Assembly: GCA_020723325.1 (NCBI GenBank)
Contig: DYJD01000030.1
Location: forward strand, 26,029 to 90,028
DNA: 64,000 bases
Origin: Desulfosudis oleivorans
Lineage (GTDB): Bacteria > Desulfobacterota > Desulfobacteria > Desulfobacterales > SURF-7
Direction of reading: 5' to 3'
The first letter of the stretch is position 1. The number at the start of each line of letters is the position of its first letter. Below the pieces are notes generated by a model. That model saw only the letters and a list, made by a program, of their open reading frames with translations, was not told where the DNA came from and searched no databases. Shown here piece after piece: positions 53,023-62,236 of this stretch. A program made the translations under genes and the position numbers.

Positions 53023-55455
53023 ATGAATGCTTTTTGTACCCTGAATAAAAAAATCGCCTTGTTTGTCATCTGCATTCTCACCTTGTTGTGGGTAGTTGCC
53101 CTGCCCGGGCCGCGTGCCCAGACCCATGAGGAGATGGAAACAGCGCCGGGTATGCAGGCACCGCCGGAAACCGAGGTTCCGGAAGCGGAAGTCATGCCGG
53201 CGCCGGAAGTCGATCCCGGCCTTGAGCCCATGCCGGACAGGGTCATCCCGCCGCCCCGGCCCCAGACCGAAGCCTTCGGCCGCTCTGCCGGGAGCATGCC
53301 GCAACGGGACACGGAACCGCAGGCTATAACACGACCGGGTTCCGGAACAAGCTTTCCCAGGCCGCAGCCGGGAGGAACCCCGGGCCGGACAACCCAGTCC
53401 TCCGGGCCTCAAAAGGCCGGGGCAGTTGATCCCATCAAGTCCGTGGAAGATACCAAAAACGAAAAAGACCCGGCCAAACGCTTTGTATCCATTGATTTTA
53501 ACAATGTGGATATCCAGGTGTTCATCAAGTTCATGAGCGAGCTCACTGGCAGGAATTTTGTGGTGGATGAAAGGGTCAAGGGCAAAGTGACCATCATTTC
53601 TCCCTCCAAGATTACGGAAAAGGAGGCTTTCAAGGTGTTTGAATCCGTGCTGGATGTCCACGGATTTGCCACTGTCAAGGCCGGCGAAATCGTCAAGATC
53701 ATTCCGGCCCCGGATGCCCGCACCAAGAACATTGAAACCCTGCTCAAGGAATCCAGCCGGGAAACCGACGACAGAATCATCACCCAGATCATGCCGCTGA
53801 AATACGCCGGGGCAGAAGAAGTCAAACGCCTTTTAGCACCCTTGATTTCCAAGAACAGCGTCCTGCTCTCCTACCCCCAGACCAATATGCTGATCATGAC
53901 CGATACCTATTCCAATGTTCAGCGCCTGCTGCGCATCATCGACGCCATCGATGTCACCGGTATCGGCCGCGAAATTTCGATTATCCCCTTGCAGGCCGCC
54001 GATGCCGCCAAACTGGTGAAAATCCTGGAAACCATTTTCAAGGAAGATGTCCGGGCCGGCAAAGCCGCCACCCCGCCGCCCGCCCCGGCCGCTGTTGCTG
54101 AAACCACCAAATTCGTGGCCGACGAGCGCACAAATACCATCATCCTATTGGCCAGTGAAGTGGACACCCTGCGGGCCAAAAAGCTCATCGAGATGCTGGA
54201 CAAGGAAGTACCCCGTGGCAAGGACAACATCCACGTCTACTACCTGGAAAACGCCGTGGCCGAAGACATGGCCAAGGTGCTGTTGATGCTGCCTTCCAAG
54301 GGCGGGGAAAGCGCCGGTGCCGCCGCCGCGGCCCAGGGCCAAAACAAGGCGCCGGTGCAGCCGGTGGTTTCCGACAAGGTCAAGATCACGGCGGACAAGG
54401 CCACCAACAGCCTGATCATCATGGCGGACAAGGACGACTACCTGGCCCTGGAGGAAGTCATCCGCAAACTGGATATCCCGCGTTCCATGGTCTACATTGA
54501 ATGCCTGATGATGGAAGTGGACGTGAGCAAGGGCTTTGCCGTGGGCACGGAGTGGATGGCCACGGGTGAAGCCAAATACAAGGGCAAGGAGGGCGCCATC
54601 GGCGGCGGCTTCAGCGGCAGCACGGACAGTCCCTATTCCCTGATAAAAGGGACCATTGCCAGTGCCTTAAAAGCGGGCACAAGCACGGGCACGGTATCCA
54701 CGGCCACAGGTCTTGCCACCTATCCGTCCGGGCTTTCCATGGGCGTATTCGGCGAAACCATTGATATCAACGGTATCAAATTTCCCTCTCTGGCGGCGGT
54801 GATCCAGGCGGCCAAAAAAGAGCAGGGCATTCATATCCTGTCCACGCCCCAGATCATCACCACCGACAACCAGGAGGCCACCATCACCGTGGGCCTGAAT
54901 GTGCCTTATCTGACCAAGCAGGGTAGCACCAGCACGGTCACCGCGGATGTCTATCGCAATTACGAATACAAGGACGTGGGCAACAAACTGAAAGTGACCC
55001 CCCAGATCAGCAAGGACAAGCGCGTGCGGCTGAATATCTCCCTGGAAGTCACCAAGCTGGATACGGCCGCCAATACCTCCACGCCGGATCAGACCACCCC
55101 CACCACCCTGAAACGCACGGTGGATACCACGGTGGTGATCAACGACAAAAATACCGTGGTCATCGGCGGTCTGATCGACGACAGCCTAAGCAAGTCCCAG
55201 TCCTCCATCCCCTGCCTGGGGGATATCCCCATCCTGGGTTGGCTGTTTAAAACCATGGCCGATTCCAGCGGCAAGACCGATCTTTATTTTTTCCTGACCC
55301 CCCACATCATCAAGAGTCCGGCGGAAGTGGAAGATCTCAACACCCGCAAAAAGGACGAAATCGATCGGATCATGAAAGAGGGGCAAATCAAATTATACAA
55401 AGACGATGCCGGGCATTTTCAACTTCAACCCGAAACGGAGGAAACAGGCGAATAG
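53023..55455 (+). CDS. gspD: Type II secretion secretin GspD
   Basis: An 810-residue outer-membrane secretin. After a signal-like start (FVICILTLLWVVALPGPRA) and a Pro/Glu-rich linker come the N0-N3 domains (FVSIDFNNVDIQVFIKFMSEL, RNFVVDERVKGKVTI, MPLKYAGAEEVKRLL), and the secretin core (GIHILSTPQIITTDNQEATI, VGLNVPYLTKQGS, NKLKVTPQISKDKRVRLNI, VVIGGLIDDSLSKSQSSIPCLG). An Ala/Gly-rich low-complexity stretch lies in the middle. Its partner GspC is encoded upstream. Confidence 0.95.
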   Translation: MNAFCTLNKKIALFVICILTLLWVVALPGPRAQTHEEMETAPGMQAPPETEVPEAEVMPAPEVDPGLEPMPDRVIPPPRPQTEAFGRSAGSMPQRDTEPQAITRPGSGTSFPRPQPGGTPGRTTQSSGPQKAGAVDPIKSVEDTKNEKDPAKRFVSIDFNNVDIQVFIKFMSELTGRNFVVDERVKGKVTIISPSKITEKEAFKVFESVLDVHGFATVKAGEIVKIIPAPDARTKNIETLLKESSRETDDRIITQIMPLKYAGAEEVKRLLAPLISKNSVLLSYPQTNMLIMTDTYSNVQRLLRIIDAIDVTGIGREISIIPLQAADAAKLVKILETIFKEDVRAGKAATPPPAPAAVAETTKFVADERTNTIILLASEVDTLRAKKLIEMLDKEVPRGKDNIHVYYLENAVAEDMAKVLLMLPSKGGESAGAAAAAQGQNKAPVQPVVSDKVKITADKATNSLIIMADKDDYLALEEVIRKLDIPRSMVYIECLMMEVDVSKGFAVGTEWMATGEAKYKGKEGAIGGGFSGSTDSPYSLIKGTIASALKAGTSTGTVSTATGLATYPSGLSMGVFGETIDINGIKFPSLAAVIQAAKKEQGIHILSTPQIITTDNQEATITVGLNVPYLTKQGSTSTVTADVYRNYEYKDVGNKLKVTPQISKDKRVRLNISLEVTKLDTAANTSTPDQTTPTTLKRTVDTTVVINDKNTVVIGGLIDDSLSKSQSSIPCLGDIPILGWLFKTMADSSGKTDLYFFLTPHIIKSPAEVEDLNTRKKDEIDRIMKEGQIKLYKDDAGHFQLQPETEETGE

Positions 55456-55485
55456 GGTCAGGGGATTTTTCCTGCGCCGACAACC

Positions 55486-57228
55486 ATGAACAGGTCTTTT
55501 CAACATATCTTGCAGCACTATTTCGGGATTTCCGAAGAAGTCTATCAGGCCGCCCTTTCGGAAAAAGCCGCCGGAGGGGAAAGCCTGGCCGCCATCCTGC
55601 TGGAAAAGAAGATTCTGACGGAAAGGCAGTTGCTGGAGGCTTACAGCATCCAGTACGACATCCCTTTTTTGCCGGAATTGTCCATTGCCAATATCCGGCC
55701 GGATCTGGCCCGGGATGTCTCCATCCAGTTCCTGAAGAAAAATCTCATGATACCCATGCGCGGGAATGAGCCCTTGCCGGGAGACAACGGCCAAGGCAAT
55801 GCCCGAAACAGCGCCGCTGCTTCTTCCTGCATGATCGCGGTGAACAATCCCACCGACTTCCAGCCCCTGGACGATCTCACCCGCATTCTCGGCATTCAGG
55901 AATACCAACTGGTATTGTCCACCCGGGAGGCTATTTTATCCGCCATCAACCTTTCCTTTGACCATGGGCCGGGTTCGGCCCAGCAGTTGGTCCAGGACAT
56001 GGAGGAAAACGGCAGCACCATCATCGACGCCATTGAAGAAACTGCCGACCTCCTGGATGACACCAGCGACGCACCCATCATCAAGCTGGTCAACCATATC
56101 ATCTCCCAGTCCATCAAAGCCGGGGCCAGCGACATTCATGTGGAGCCCTACCAGGACAGCTTCAAGGTGCGCTACCGGGTGGACGGCATTTTATACGATT
56201 TGCTGAAACCGCCCAAATGGATCCAGGCCGCCTTGATCTCCAGAATCAAGGTCATGGCCCGCATGAATATCGCTGAAAAGCGATTGCCCCAGGACGGCCG
56301 CATCGAGGTGCGCAAGGGCGACCAGGTCATCGATATCCGGGTGTCCACCATCCCCATCACCTTCGGCGAACGAGTGGTGCTGCGCCTGCTGAACAAGACC
56401 AGCGCCCTCCTGGCTTTGACGGACATCGGTTTTGAGCCGGACAAGCTGGAACTGATCAAGGATCTGATCACGGCCCCCAACGGCATCATCCTGATCACGG
56501 GCCCCACCGGCAGCGGCAAGACCACCACCCTTTACGCCATCCTGTCCACCATCAATAAGCCGGACATCAACATCATCACCATTGAAGACCCGGTGGAATA
56601 CCAGATCCAGGGCATCGGCCAGATCCAGGTCAATCCTAAAATCGGCCTGACCTTTGCCCGGGGCCTGCGCTCCATCATGCGCCAGGACCCGGATGTCATG
56701 CTGGTGGGGGAAATCCGCGACAAGGAAACAGCGGATATCGCGGTTCAGTCCGCCCTCACCGGCCACTTGGTCTTCTCCACCCTGCATACCAATGATTCGG
56801 CCAGTGCCATCACCCGCCTGGTGGACATCGGCATCGAGCCTTTTCTGATCTCTTCATCGGTGATCGCCGTGGTGGCCCAGCGCCTGGTGCGGGTGCTGTG
56901 CACCGATTGCCGCGAGCCCTACATGCCGGATGAAGTGGCCCTGAAAAGCATCGGCGTCAGTGCCGAGCAGGCGCGCCAGGGCAGCATCTTCCGCGCCAAA
57001 GGCTGTGAAAAATGCTTTCAGACCGGCTACCACGGCCGTATCAGCATCACCGAAATCCTGATTATGGATGCCCGCATGAAGAAACTGGTGCTGGAAACCT
57101 ATGACTCCAACCTGATCAAGCAGGAAGCCCTGCACCAGGGCATGGTCACCCTGCGCGGCGACGGCATCTTGAAGGTTCTGGCCGGGCTCACCAGCATCGC
57201 CGAGGTGCTGCGGGTGACCCAGCGGTAG
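55486..57228 (+). CDS. gspE: Type II secretion ATPase GspE
   Basis: A 580-residue traffic ATPase. The N-terminal MshEN-type domain (QHILQHYFGISEEVYQAAL) precedes Walker A GPTGSGKTTTLY, an Asp box (ITIEDPVEYQI), Walker B RQDPDVMLVGEIRD, a His box and a tetra-Cys zinc site (CTDCREPYMP then CEKCFQTGYHGR). It drives pseudopilus assembly through GspL and GspF. It is the last gsp gene present; the usual gspF does not follow. Confidence 0.95.
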   Translation: MNRSFQHILQHYFGISEEVYQAALSEKAAGGESLAAILLEKKILTERQLLEAYSIQYDIPFLPELSIANIRPDLARDVSIQFLKKNLMIPMRGNEPLPGDNGQGNARNSAAASSCMIAVNNPTDFQPLDDLTRILGIQEYQLVLSTREAILSAINLSFDHGPGSAQQLVQDMEENGSTIIDAIEETADLLDDTSDAPIIKLVNHIISQSIKAGASDIHVEPYQDSFKVRYRVDGILYDLLKPPKWIQAALISRIKVMARMNIAEKRLPQDGRIEVRKGDQVIDIRVSTIPITFGERVVLRLLNKTSALLALTDIGFEPDKLELIKDLITAPNGIILITGPTGSGKTTTLYAILSTINKPDINIITIEDPVEYQIQGIGQIQVNPKIGLTFARGLRSIMRQDPDVMLVGEIRDKETADIAVQSALTGHLVFSTLHTNDSASAITRLVDIGIEPFLISSSVIAVVAQRLVRVLCTDCREPYMPDEVALKSIGVSAEQARQGSIFRAKGCEKCFQTGYHGRISITEILIMDARMKKLVLETYDSNLIKQEALHQGMVTLRGDGILKVLAGLTSIAEVLRVTQR

Positions 57229-57231
57229 GCA

Positions 57232-57654
57232 ATGAATACAGTTTCCCTGCGCCGCCTTCCACTGCCATCCGCTTTTGGGAAAAGCTGTGCAGGTTTCCTA
57301 TGCTTTGCTCTGCTGGCGCTCTTTTTAAGTCCTGCCGCCCTGCCCGCTGAAGAACCAGGCCCAAGGGCCGGCAGCACGGAAAGCAGCGAAGGGCTGTTGT
57401 TTCCCCTGACCCTTTTCCGCAAATTCGTTTCACCGGTGGACGGCGAGCGTTGCGCCATGGCGCCTTCCTGCTCCGGCTATGCCCTGGATGCTTTTCACAA
57501 GCATGGCTTTTTCCTGGGCTGGATCATGACCAGCGACCGCCTGATGCGCTGCGGCCGGGATGAAATCAGCCGCGCCGCCCCCCTGCGTTTGGGCCGGAAG
57601 GTCTATGCGCTGGATCCGGTTGAAAACAACGACTTCTGGTTAAAGGAAAGGTGA
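57232..57654 (+). CDS. YidD-domain protein with signal peptide
   Basis: A 140-residue protein of which residues 60-135 match YidD (membrane protein insertion efficiency factor): KFVSPVDGERCAMAPSCSGYALDAFHKHGFFLGWI and MRCGRD. Classic YidD lacks a cleavable signal; here residues 1-40 form a long hydrophobic leader (FLCFALLALFLSPAALPA) so it may be exported. It starts three bases after gspE. Linked with the TPR gene that follows. Confidence 0.85.
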   Translation: MNTVSLRRLPLPSAFGKSCAGFLCFALLALFLSPAALPAEEPGPRAGSTESSEGLLFPLTLFRKFVSPVDGERCAMAPSCSGYALDAFHKHGFFLGWIMTSDRLMRCGRDEISRAAPLRLGRKVYALDPVENNDFWLKER

Positions 57655-57655
57655 T

Positions 57656-58597
57656 TTGCAATTGCGCTGCTCCGCTCTAATGTTTGCGGCCATGTGGTTG
57701 CTTCTTACGCCGGCCCTGGCTTCCGCCGAGTTCCTTCCCACAGCCGACCGCCAGTACCAATACGCCGAAACCCTCTTTGCCGATCATCAGTACAAGCAAG
57801 CCGCCGATGAGTACCGGCGCTTCCTGCATTTTTTCCCGGATGACCCCCGCGCCCTGGAAGTCGAATACCGGATGGGCCTTTCCCATTATCGCGGCCGGGA
57901 CTTTCAGCTCGCCGTCCAAGCCTTCAATCGCATCCTGGATCAACCGGATTTCAACGGTCCTTTTTTCTCCTCTTATTATATGATCAGCCAAACCCAATTA
58001 GCCCAGGATCAGGTGGGCAGCGCCGTTGCCACCCTGTACAATCTTGCTGCCGTGACCGAAGACCAGGCGGAAAAGGATGCGGCCGCCTATGCCCTGGGCT
58101 GGCTCCAGCTTGAACATCTCTGGCCGGAAGAGCCCCAGGGCCGGGTGGACTCCTTTCAAGGGGCCTGCAATAATTTTGACAAAATCAGCCCGGCCCGGCG
58201 GGATATCTATAAGCTTGCCGCATTGCAAGCCGAACTGGATCACGCGGAAGCAATTCCCCATAAAAACCCAATGCTGGCCGGCGGTTTGTCCATCATACCC
58301 GGCGGCGGTCAGCTTTACTGCGAAAGATATCAGGACGCCCTGACTGCTCTGCTTGTAAATGCCGGCTTCATGGCGGCGGCTTATGAATCCTTTGACCATG
58401 AACTGTATGCCCTGGGCAGCCTCATTACCCTGGTGGGCGCCGGTTTTTACGCCGGCAACATCTGGAGCGCCGTGGGCGACGCCCACAAATTCAACCGCGA
58501 CCAGCGCCGGCGCTTCATCAGCGACCTCAAAACAAGACTTCAAATCCGCTTCTCCGCGGAAAAGCCCTTCTCCTTTTCCCTGCACTCTGATTTTTAA
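57656..58597 (+). CDS. Exported tetratricopeptide-repeat protein
   Basis: A 313-residue protein beginning at TTG 57656 with AAAGGAAAGG immediately upstream; ATG 57680 is the alternative. Signal (MFAAMWLLLTPALASA) then TPR-like pairs (YAETLFADHQYKQAADEYRR, FQLAVQAFNRILDQ, SAVATLYNLAAVTED). The C-terminal third is hydrophobic with GGGQLYCERYQDALTALLV and LYALGSLITLVGAGFYAGNIW, resembling the DUF5683-type membrane segment. The YidD-TPR pair recurs in Desulfobacterota. Role unknown. Confidence 0.8.
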   Translation: MQLRCSALMFAAMWLLLTPALASAEFLPTADRQYQYAETLFADHQYKQAADEYRRFLHFFPDDPRALEVEYRMGLSHYRGRDFQLAVQAFNRILDQPDFNGPFFSSYYMISQTQLAQDQVGSAVATLYNLAAVTEDQAEKDAAAYALGWLQLEHLWPEEPQGRVDSFQGACNNFDKISPARRDIYKLAALQAELDHAEAIPHKNPMLAGGLSIIPGGGQLYCERYQDALTALLVNAGFMAAAYESFDHELYALGSLITLVGAGFYAGNIWSAVGDAHKFNRDQRRRFISDLKTRLQIRFSAEKPFSFSLHSDF

Positions 58598-58734
58598 AGA
58601 AAAAAAACCGAACGAATCAATATATTGTATACACGAAATACTTGACACACTATAACTTTTCCCTTAACATTCGATTCGACACAGTTGTGCGTGTATGTTC
58701 TGCTTGGACAATTCAAAAAGATGGAGAAGCTGAG

Positions 58735-58956
58735 ATGAATTATCAAAAGTCGATGTTGTCATGCTCCTTTTGCGGCAGCCGCAGGAATGATGTGCGTAAT
58801 TTGATGGATGGGCCGTCCATCTACATTTGCGACGGATGTGTCGATCAATGTTTCCAAAAAATCGAGTCTGAAAAAAGGCACAATGACCTGACGCCTTTTC
58901 TTGTAGTCCAGGAACAATTCACTGAAAATTTCCTGGCAGGTTTCTTGAAAAAATAA
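58735..58956 (+). CDS. Stand-alone ClpX-type C4 zinc finger protein
   Basis: A 73-residue protein. Residues 9-46 match the zinc-binding domain of ClpX: CSFCGSRRNDVRNL, then GPSIYICDGCVDQCF (CxxC...CxxC). No AAA+ domain follows, so it is an isolated domain that might bind ClpX adaptors/substrates (inference). GGAGAAG precedes ATG 58735 by about seven bases. Flanked by non-coding regions. Confidence 0.85.
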   Translation: MNYQKSMLSCSFCGSRRNDVRNLMDGPSIYICDGCVDQCFQKIESEKRHNDLTPFLVVQEQFTENFLAGFLKK

Positions 58957-59411
58957 GCAGAACGCGATTTTAAAACAAATTGCATTCCAAGCACAGCGGC
59001 CGAGGGTCTGGTTGATGCCTTCGAAGCCGCAGGGAATTTTGTTTTTTCCAAATAGTGAACTCCTGGTATCTCAACTTTCGCCCCATTGAGAGTGATTCCA
59101 TCCGCCTTCCAGACTTAGCCAGCTGCCTTTTTACCAGCCTTTCGCAAACTGAATTGTAGGATAGTCATTTCTTGAAAGCATTGTATTTGCTCAGTCAGCG
59201 GCCCAACAGCACCGGAAATTTCACCTGGAAGGCGGTTTTCCAGTGGATTGAGGCGGTGTATCGAGGGATTGTCAGCAGATTTCCGCGATCCATATAAAAT
59301 CTCAATAGGGATGGCAAATTCAATTGAAATTAACAATTTGACCTGCAGTCGTTTCGAAATTAGATTCACCCCTTTATGAAAAGTACAATAGATCATGAGG
59401 AGGACTGAACA
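58957..59411. other. Intergenic region without a supported gene
   Basis: About 455 bp. A minus-strand frame at 59115-59396 (93 residues) lacks a ribosome-binding site and similarity. A short run of AT-rich sequence precedes the ribosome-binding site (GAGGAGG) of the rhodanese gene. Confidence 0.4.
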
Positions 59412-61331
59412 ATGAGCAGGAAAAGTTTTATATTGCCGATGCTGATACTGGCCATCGCGCTGTTGCTGACCGGATGCGGCAGTTCCACGGAGAACAAAAA
59501 CGTTGTAACCATGCCCACCGAAAGCCTGGAGGCGGCTTCCGACGATTATCCCAACGGCGGGCTGCTGGTGTCCGGGGAGTCACTTGCCAAAAGCCTCGGC
59601 AGTCCGGGTCTGATCGTGATCGACGCCCGCTCCAAGTCCGCTTATGATGCCGGGCATATCCCGGGCGCCATCCAGCTTTCCCACGGCAACTTCTGGACCC
59701 GGGGCAGCGGCCTGAAGCCCCTTGGGGAATTGCAGACCTTGCTGGGAAGCGCCGGCATCAGCAAAGACGGAACCTATGTGGTTTATGACGATACCACGGC
59801 ATCCTGGGGGGCGGCCGGGCGTATCTTCTGGATGCTGGAATACCTGGGCTGTTATGATGTGCGCTTGCTCAACGGCGGCTGGGACAAATGGACGGCGGAC
59901 AAGCGCGCCTCCGAGACAGTCACCAGAACGCTGCCGGCCGCAACCTTCACCGCTTCCGTGAACACGGCCCTGCGGGCCACCAAGGAAAGCATCCTGAACC
60001 GCATGACCAAAAAAGACCTGGTGGTCATCGATGCGCGCACGGACGAGGAATTCCTGGGCTGGCAACTGTACGGCGAAGCCCGGGGCGGGCACATCCCCGG
60101 CGCGGTGAACATACCCTATGCCTGGTTTTTCAACAGTGACAAAACCATATTGGCAGACGGCAACCTTAAAGCCCTGTTCGAATCCCGGGGCATCACCTCG
60201 GACAAGGACATCACCGCCAATTGCACGGTGGGCATCCGCAGCGGGTTTGTGTATTTCACCCTTCGGCTGATGGGCTATCCCAGAGTTTCCAATTATGACG
60301 CCTCCATTGTGGAATGGGCCGCCGATGCCGCCTATCCCATGGAGATGGCTACCAATTACGCCCGCATCGTTCATCCGGCCTGGGTGAAAAGTCTGATCAA
60401 GGGCGAAACGCCGGCCACATTCCCGGCCGGCAATGGATTTTTGGTCTTTGAATGCGGTTGGGGGGCCACGTCTTCGGCCTATGCGGCCGGCCACATTCCC
60501 GGCGCCATTCATTTTGACACCAACAATGTGGAAGCACGGGATTATTTGAACCCCGACGACCTCGCCGTGAGTGATGCCAACGAGATTGTCTGGGATCTGG
60601 TAAAAGACAGTCTGCTACAGGAAAGGCTCCGCAACATGGGGATCAACAACAATACCACCGTGATCGTTTACGGCAAGTCCGCCTCGGCCGCAACCCGGAT
60701 TTACTGGGCATTGCGCTATGCCGGGGTGGATGCGCGCTACCTGAACGGCGGCTATGCCGCCTGGATCGGTAGCGGCGGAGAAGCCGATACCGAGGCACAC
60801 ACACCGGCCGCGGTGGGCAACCTGACCATTAATCCCCAGAACCAAATCAAGGCCCTTACCCCGGAAGTCTTGACCTATGCCGAGTATTACCGCGCCAACG
60901 GCGCCGTCCCGGCCAATACCATGGTGGTGGATGTGCGCAAGATGGAGGAGTATATCGGCGCGGTGGTGGGTTACAATGATCCCAACATCACCCGTAAGGG
61001 ACGGATTCCGGGGGCTGTCTGGGGCTATGAGGCTGCCAAGGCCGTTTATCAGGATGCCGATGAAACCTTGCGCAGCTATACGGAAATCCGGGATCTGTGG
61101 GAGAGCCAAGGGATCACACCGGACAAGACCCTGATTTTCTATTGCGGCACGGGGTGGCGTTCGACCCTGGCTTTTTTGTATGCCGATGTCATGGGCTTCC
61201 CCAACATCAAGAATTACGACTCCTGGTACGTCTGGGCCACTTTTTATGAATATGCCACCGGCACCATTCACCGTGACGCCGCCTTCAATGATCCGGCCAT
61301 GCCTGTGGACAGCGGCTGGCCGGGAATGTAA
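59412..61331 (+). CDS. Lipoprotein with four rhodanese domains
   Basis: A 639-residue lipoprotein (lipobox Cys22 in LLLTGC) made of two two-domain sulfurtransferase units. Rhodanese 1 (about 50-165) has Asp126 where the catalytic Cys would be; rhodanese 2 (about 190-305) has Cys271 in CTVGIRS; rhodanese 3 (about 335-455) has Gly421; rhodanese 4 (about 480-620) has Cys578 in CGTGWRS. Thus inactive-active pairs are repeated twice, as in thiosulfate:cyanide sulfurtransferases. As a periplasmic lipoprotein it would move sulfane sulfur outside the cytoplasm. GAGGAGG precedes the ATG. A barrel gene follows after 15 bp. Confidence 0.9.
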   Translation: MSRKSFILPMLILAIALLLTGCGSSTENKNVVTMPTESLEAASDDYPNGGLLVSGESLAKSLGSPGLIVIDARSKSAYDAGHIPGAIQLSHGNFWTRGSGLKPLGELQTLLGSAGISKDGTYVVYDDTTASWGAAGRIFWMLEYLGCYDVRLLNGGWDKWTADKRASETVTRTLPAATFTASVNTALRATKESILNRMTKKDLVVIDARTDEEFLGWQLYGEARGGHIPGAVNIPYAWFFNSDKTILADGNLKALFESRGITSDKDITANCTVGIRSGFVYFTLRLMGYPRVSNYDASIVEWAADAAYPMEMATNYARIVHPAWVKSLIKGETPATFPAGNGFLVFECGWGATSSAYAAGHIPGAIHFDTNNVEARDYLNPDDLAVSDANEIVWDLVKDSLLQERLRNMGINNNTTVIVYGKSASAATRIYWALRYAGVDARYLNGGYAAWIGSGGEADTEAHTPAAVGNLTINPQNQIKALTPEVLTYAEYYRANGAVPANTMVVDVRKMEEYIGAVVGYNDPNITRKGRIPGAVWGYEAAKAVYQDADETLRSYTEIRDLWESQGITPDKTLIFYCGTGWRSTLAFLYADVMGFPNIKNYDSWYVWATFYEYATGTIHRDAAFNDPAMPVDSGWPGM

Positions 61332-61346
61332 AGGAGCGCCCAAACC

Positions 61347-62216
61347 ATGAAAAAAATCAAAACGCCGCTTACGGCCTTGTGGCTCATGCTCGCCGCGCTT
61401 GTTTTCCCGCTGATTTCGGCAAACCCTTGCCACGCAGGGGCCTGGACCGTGCCGGAAAACGAATGGTATGATCGCGTGTCCTTCAACTATTACTATGCCG
61501 GTGAGGAGTTCAACCAGGACGGGGACAGGTCCGCCTTTACCGCGGACGGCAATTTCCGCGACTTCAACCTGGGCAATTATCTGGAATATGGAATCACCGG
61601 CCGGTTGACCCTGATCAATTCACTCTGCTATAAATACATCATCAAGGAAGACCATGTGCGCAAAGCGGAGACCTACAGCCTCGGCGATATCGATCTGGCC
61701 CTCAAATGGAAAGCCTTTGATGGTGAGGGGGGCGTTCTTTCTACCCAGGCTTTGGTCAAAATTCCGGATGCCTATGATGAGGATGAGCCTTTACCCGTGG
61801 GCAACGGCCAGTACGATCTGGAGCTGCGCATGTTGTACGGCCGCTCTCTGTATCCGCTCCTCCCCGGTTACGGTAATGTGGAGGCGGCCTATCGCTGGCG
61901 CTTCGAGGCGCCTTCCGATGAAATCCGCTACATTGTGGAGTTCGGTGCGGATTTCACCACGGCGCTTTACGGCCGCATCAAATTGGATGGTTTGTACAGC
62001 ATGGACAACGGGAAACATCGTGACGAGTCCGGCAACCCGACCATGAACAACAATTTCGACCTCGGGAAATTGGACCTGTGCCTGGGCTATATGTTCAACC
62101 GGGTATGGGGCCTGGAAATCGCTTATACCCCCGCGCTCTACGGCCGGATGACGTCCAAAGGTACGACGTATACGGCGGCGGTGGTTTTTCGAAAGCCCGC
62201 TCCCGACAAAAAGTAA
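61347..62216 (+). CDS. Outer-membrane beta-barrel protein
   Basis: A 289-residue protein with a signal peptide (PLTALWLMLAALVFPLISANPCHA). The mature part has alternating polar/hydrophobic strands with aromatic girdles (WYDRVSFNYYYAGEEFN, YLEYGITGRLTLINSL, LDLCLGYMFNRVWGLEIAY) and ends in an aromatic-rich strand, typical of 12- to 14-strand outer-membrane barrels of the MetA/phenol-degradation type. GGAG lies ahead of ATG 61347. Substrate unknown; its operon mates suggest sulfur or polymer handling. Confidence 0.75.
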   Translation: MKKIKTPLTALWLMLAALVFPLISANPCHAGAWTVPENEWYDRVSFNYYYAGEEFNQDGDRSAFTADGNFRDFNLGNYLEYGITGRLTLINSLCYKYIIKEDHVRKAETYSLGDIDLALKWKAFDGEGGVLSTQALVKIPDAYDEDEPLPVGNGQYDLELRMLYGRSLYPLLPGYGNVEAAYRWRFEAPSDEIRYIVEFGADFTTALYGRIKLDGLYSMDNGKHRDESGNPTMNNNFDLGKLDLCLGYMFNRVWGLEIAYTPALYGRMTSKGTTYTAAVVFRKPAPDKK

Positions 62217-62236
62217 CCGGATAAGGGTGGAAAGCC

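Noticed and set aside
59115..59396. Minus-strand 93-codon frame
   Set aside because: No ribosome-binding site, no similarity and no operon context.
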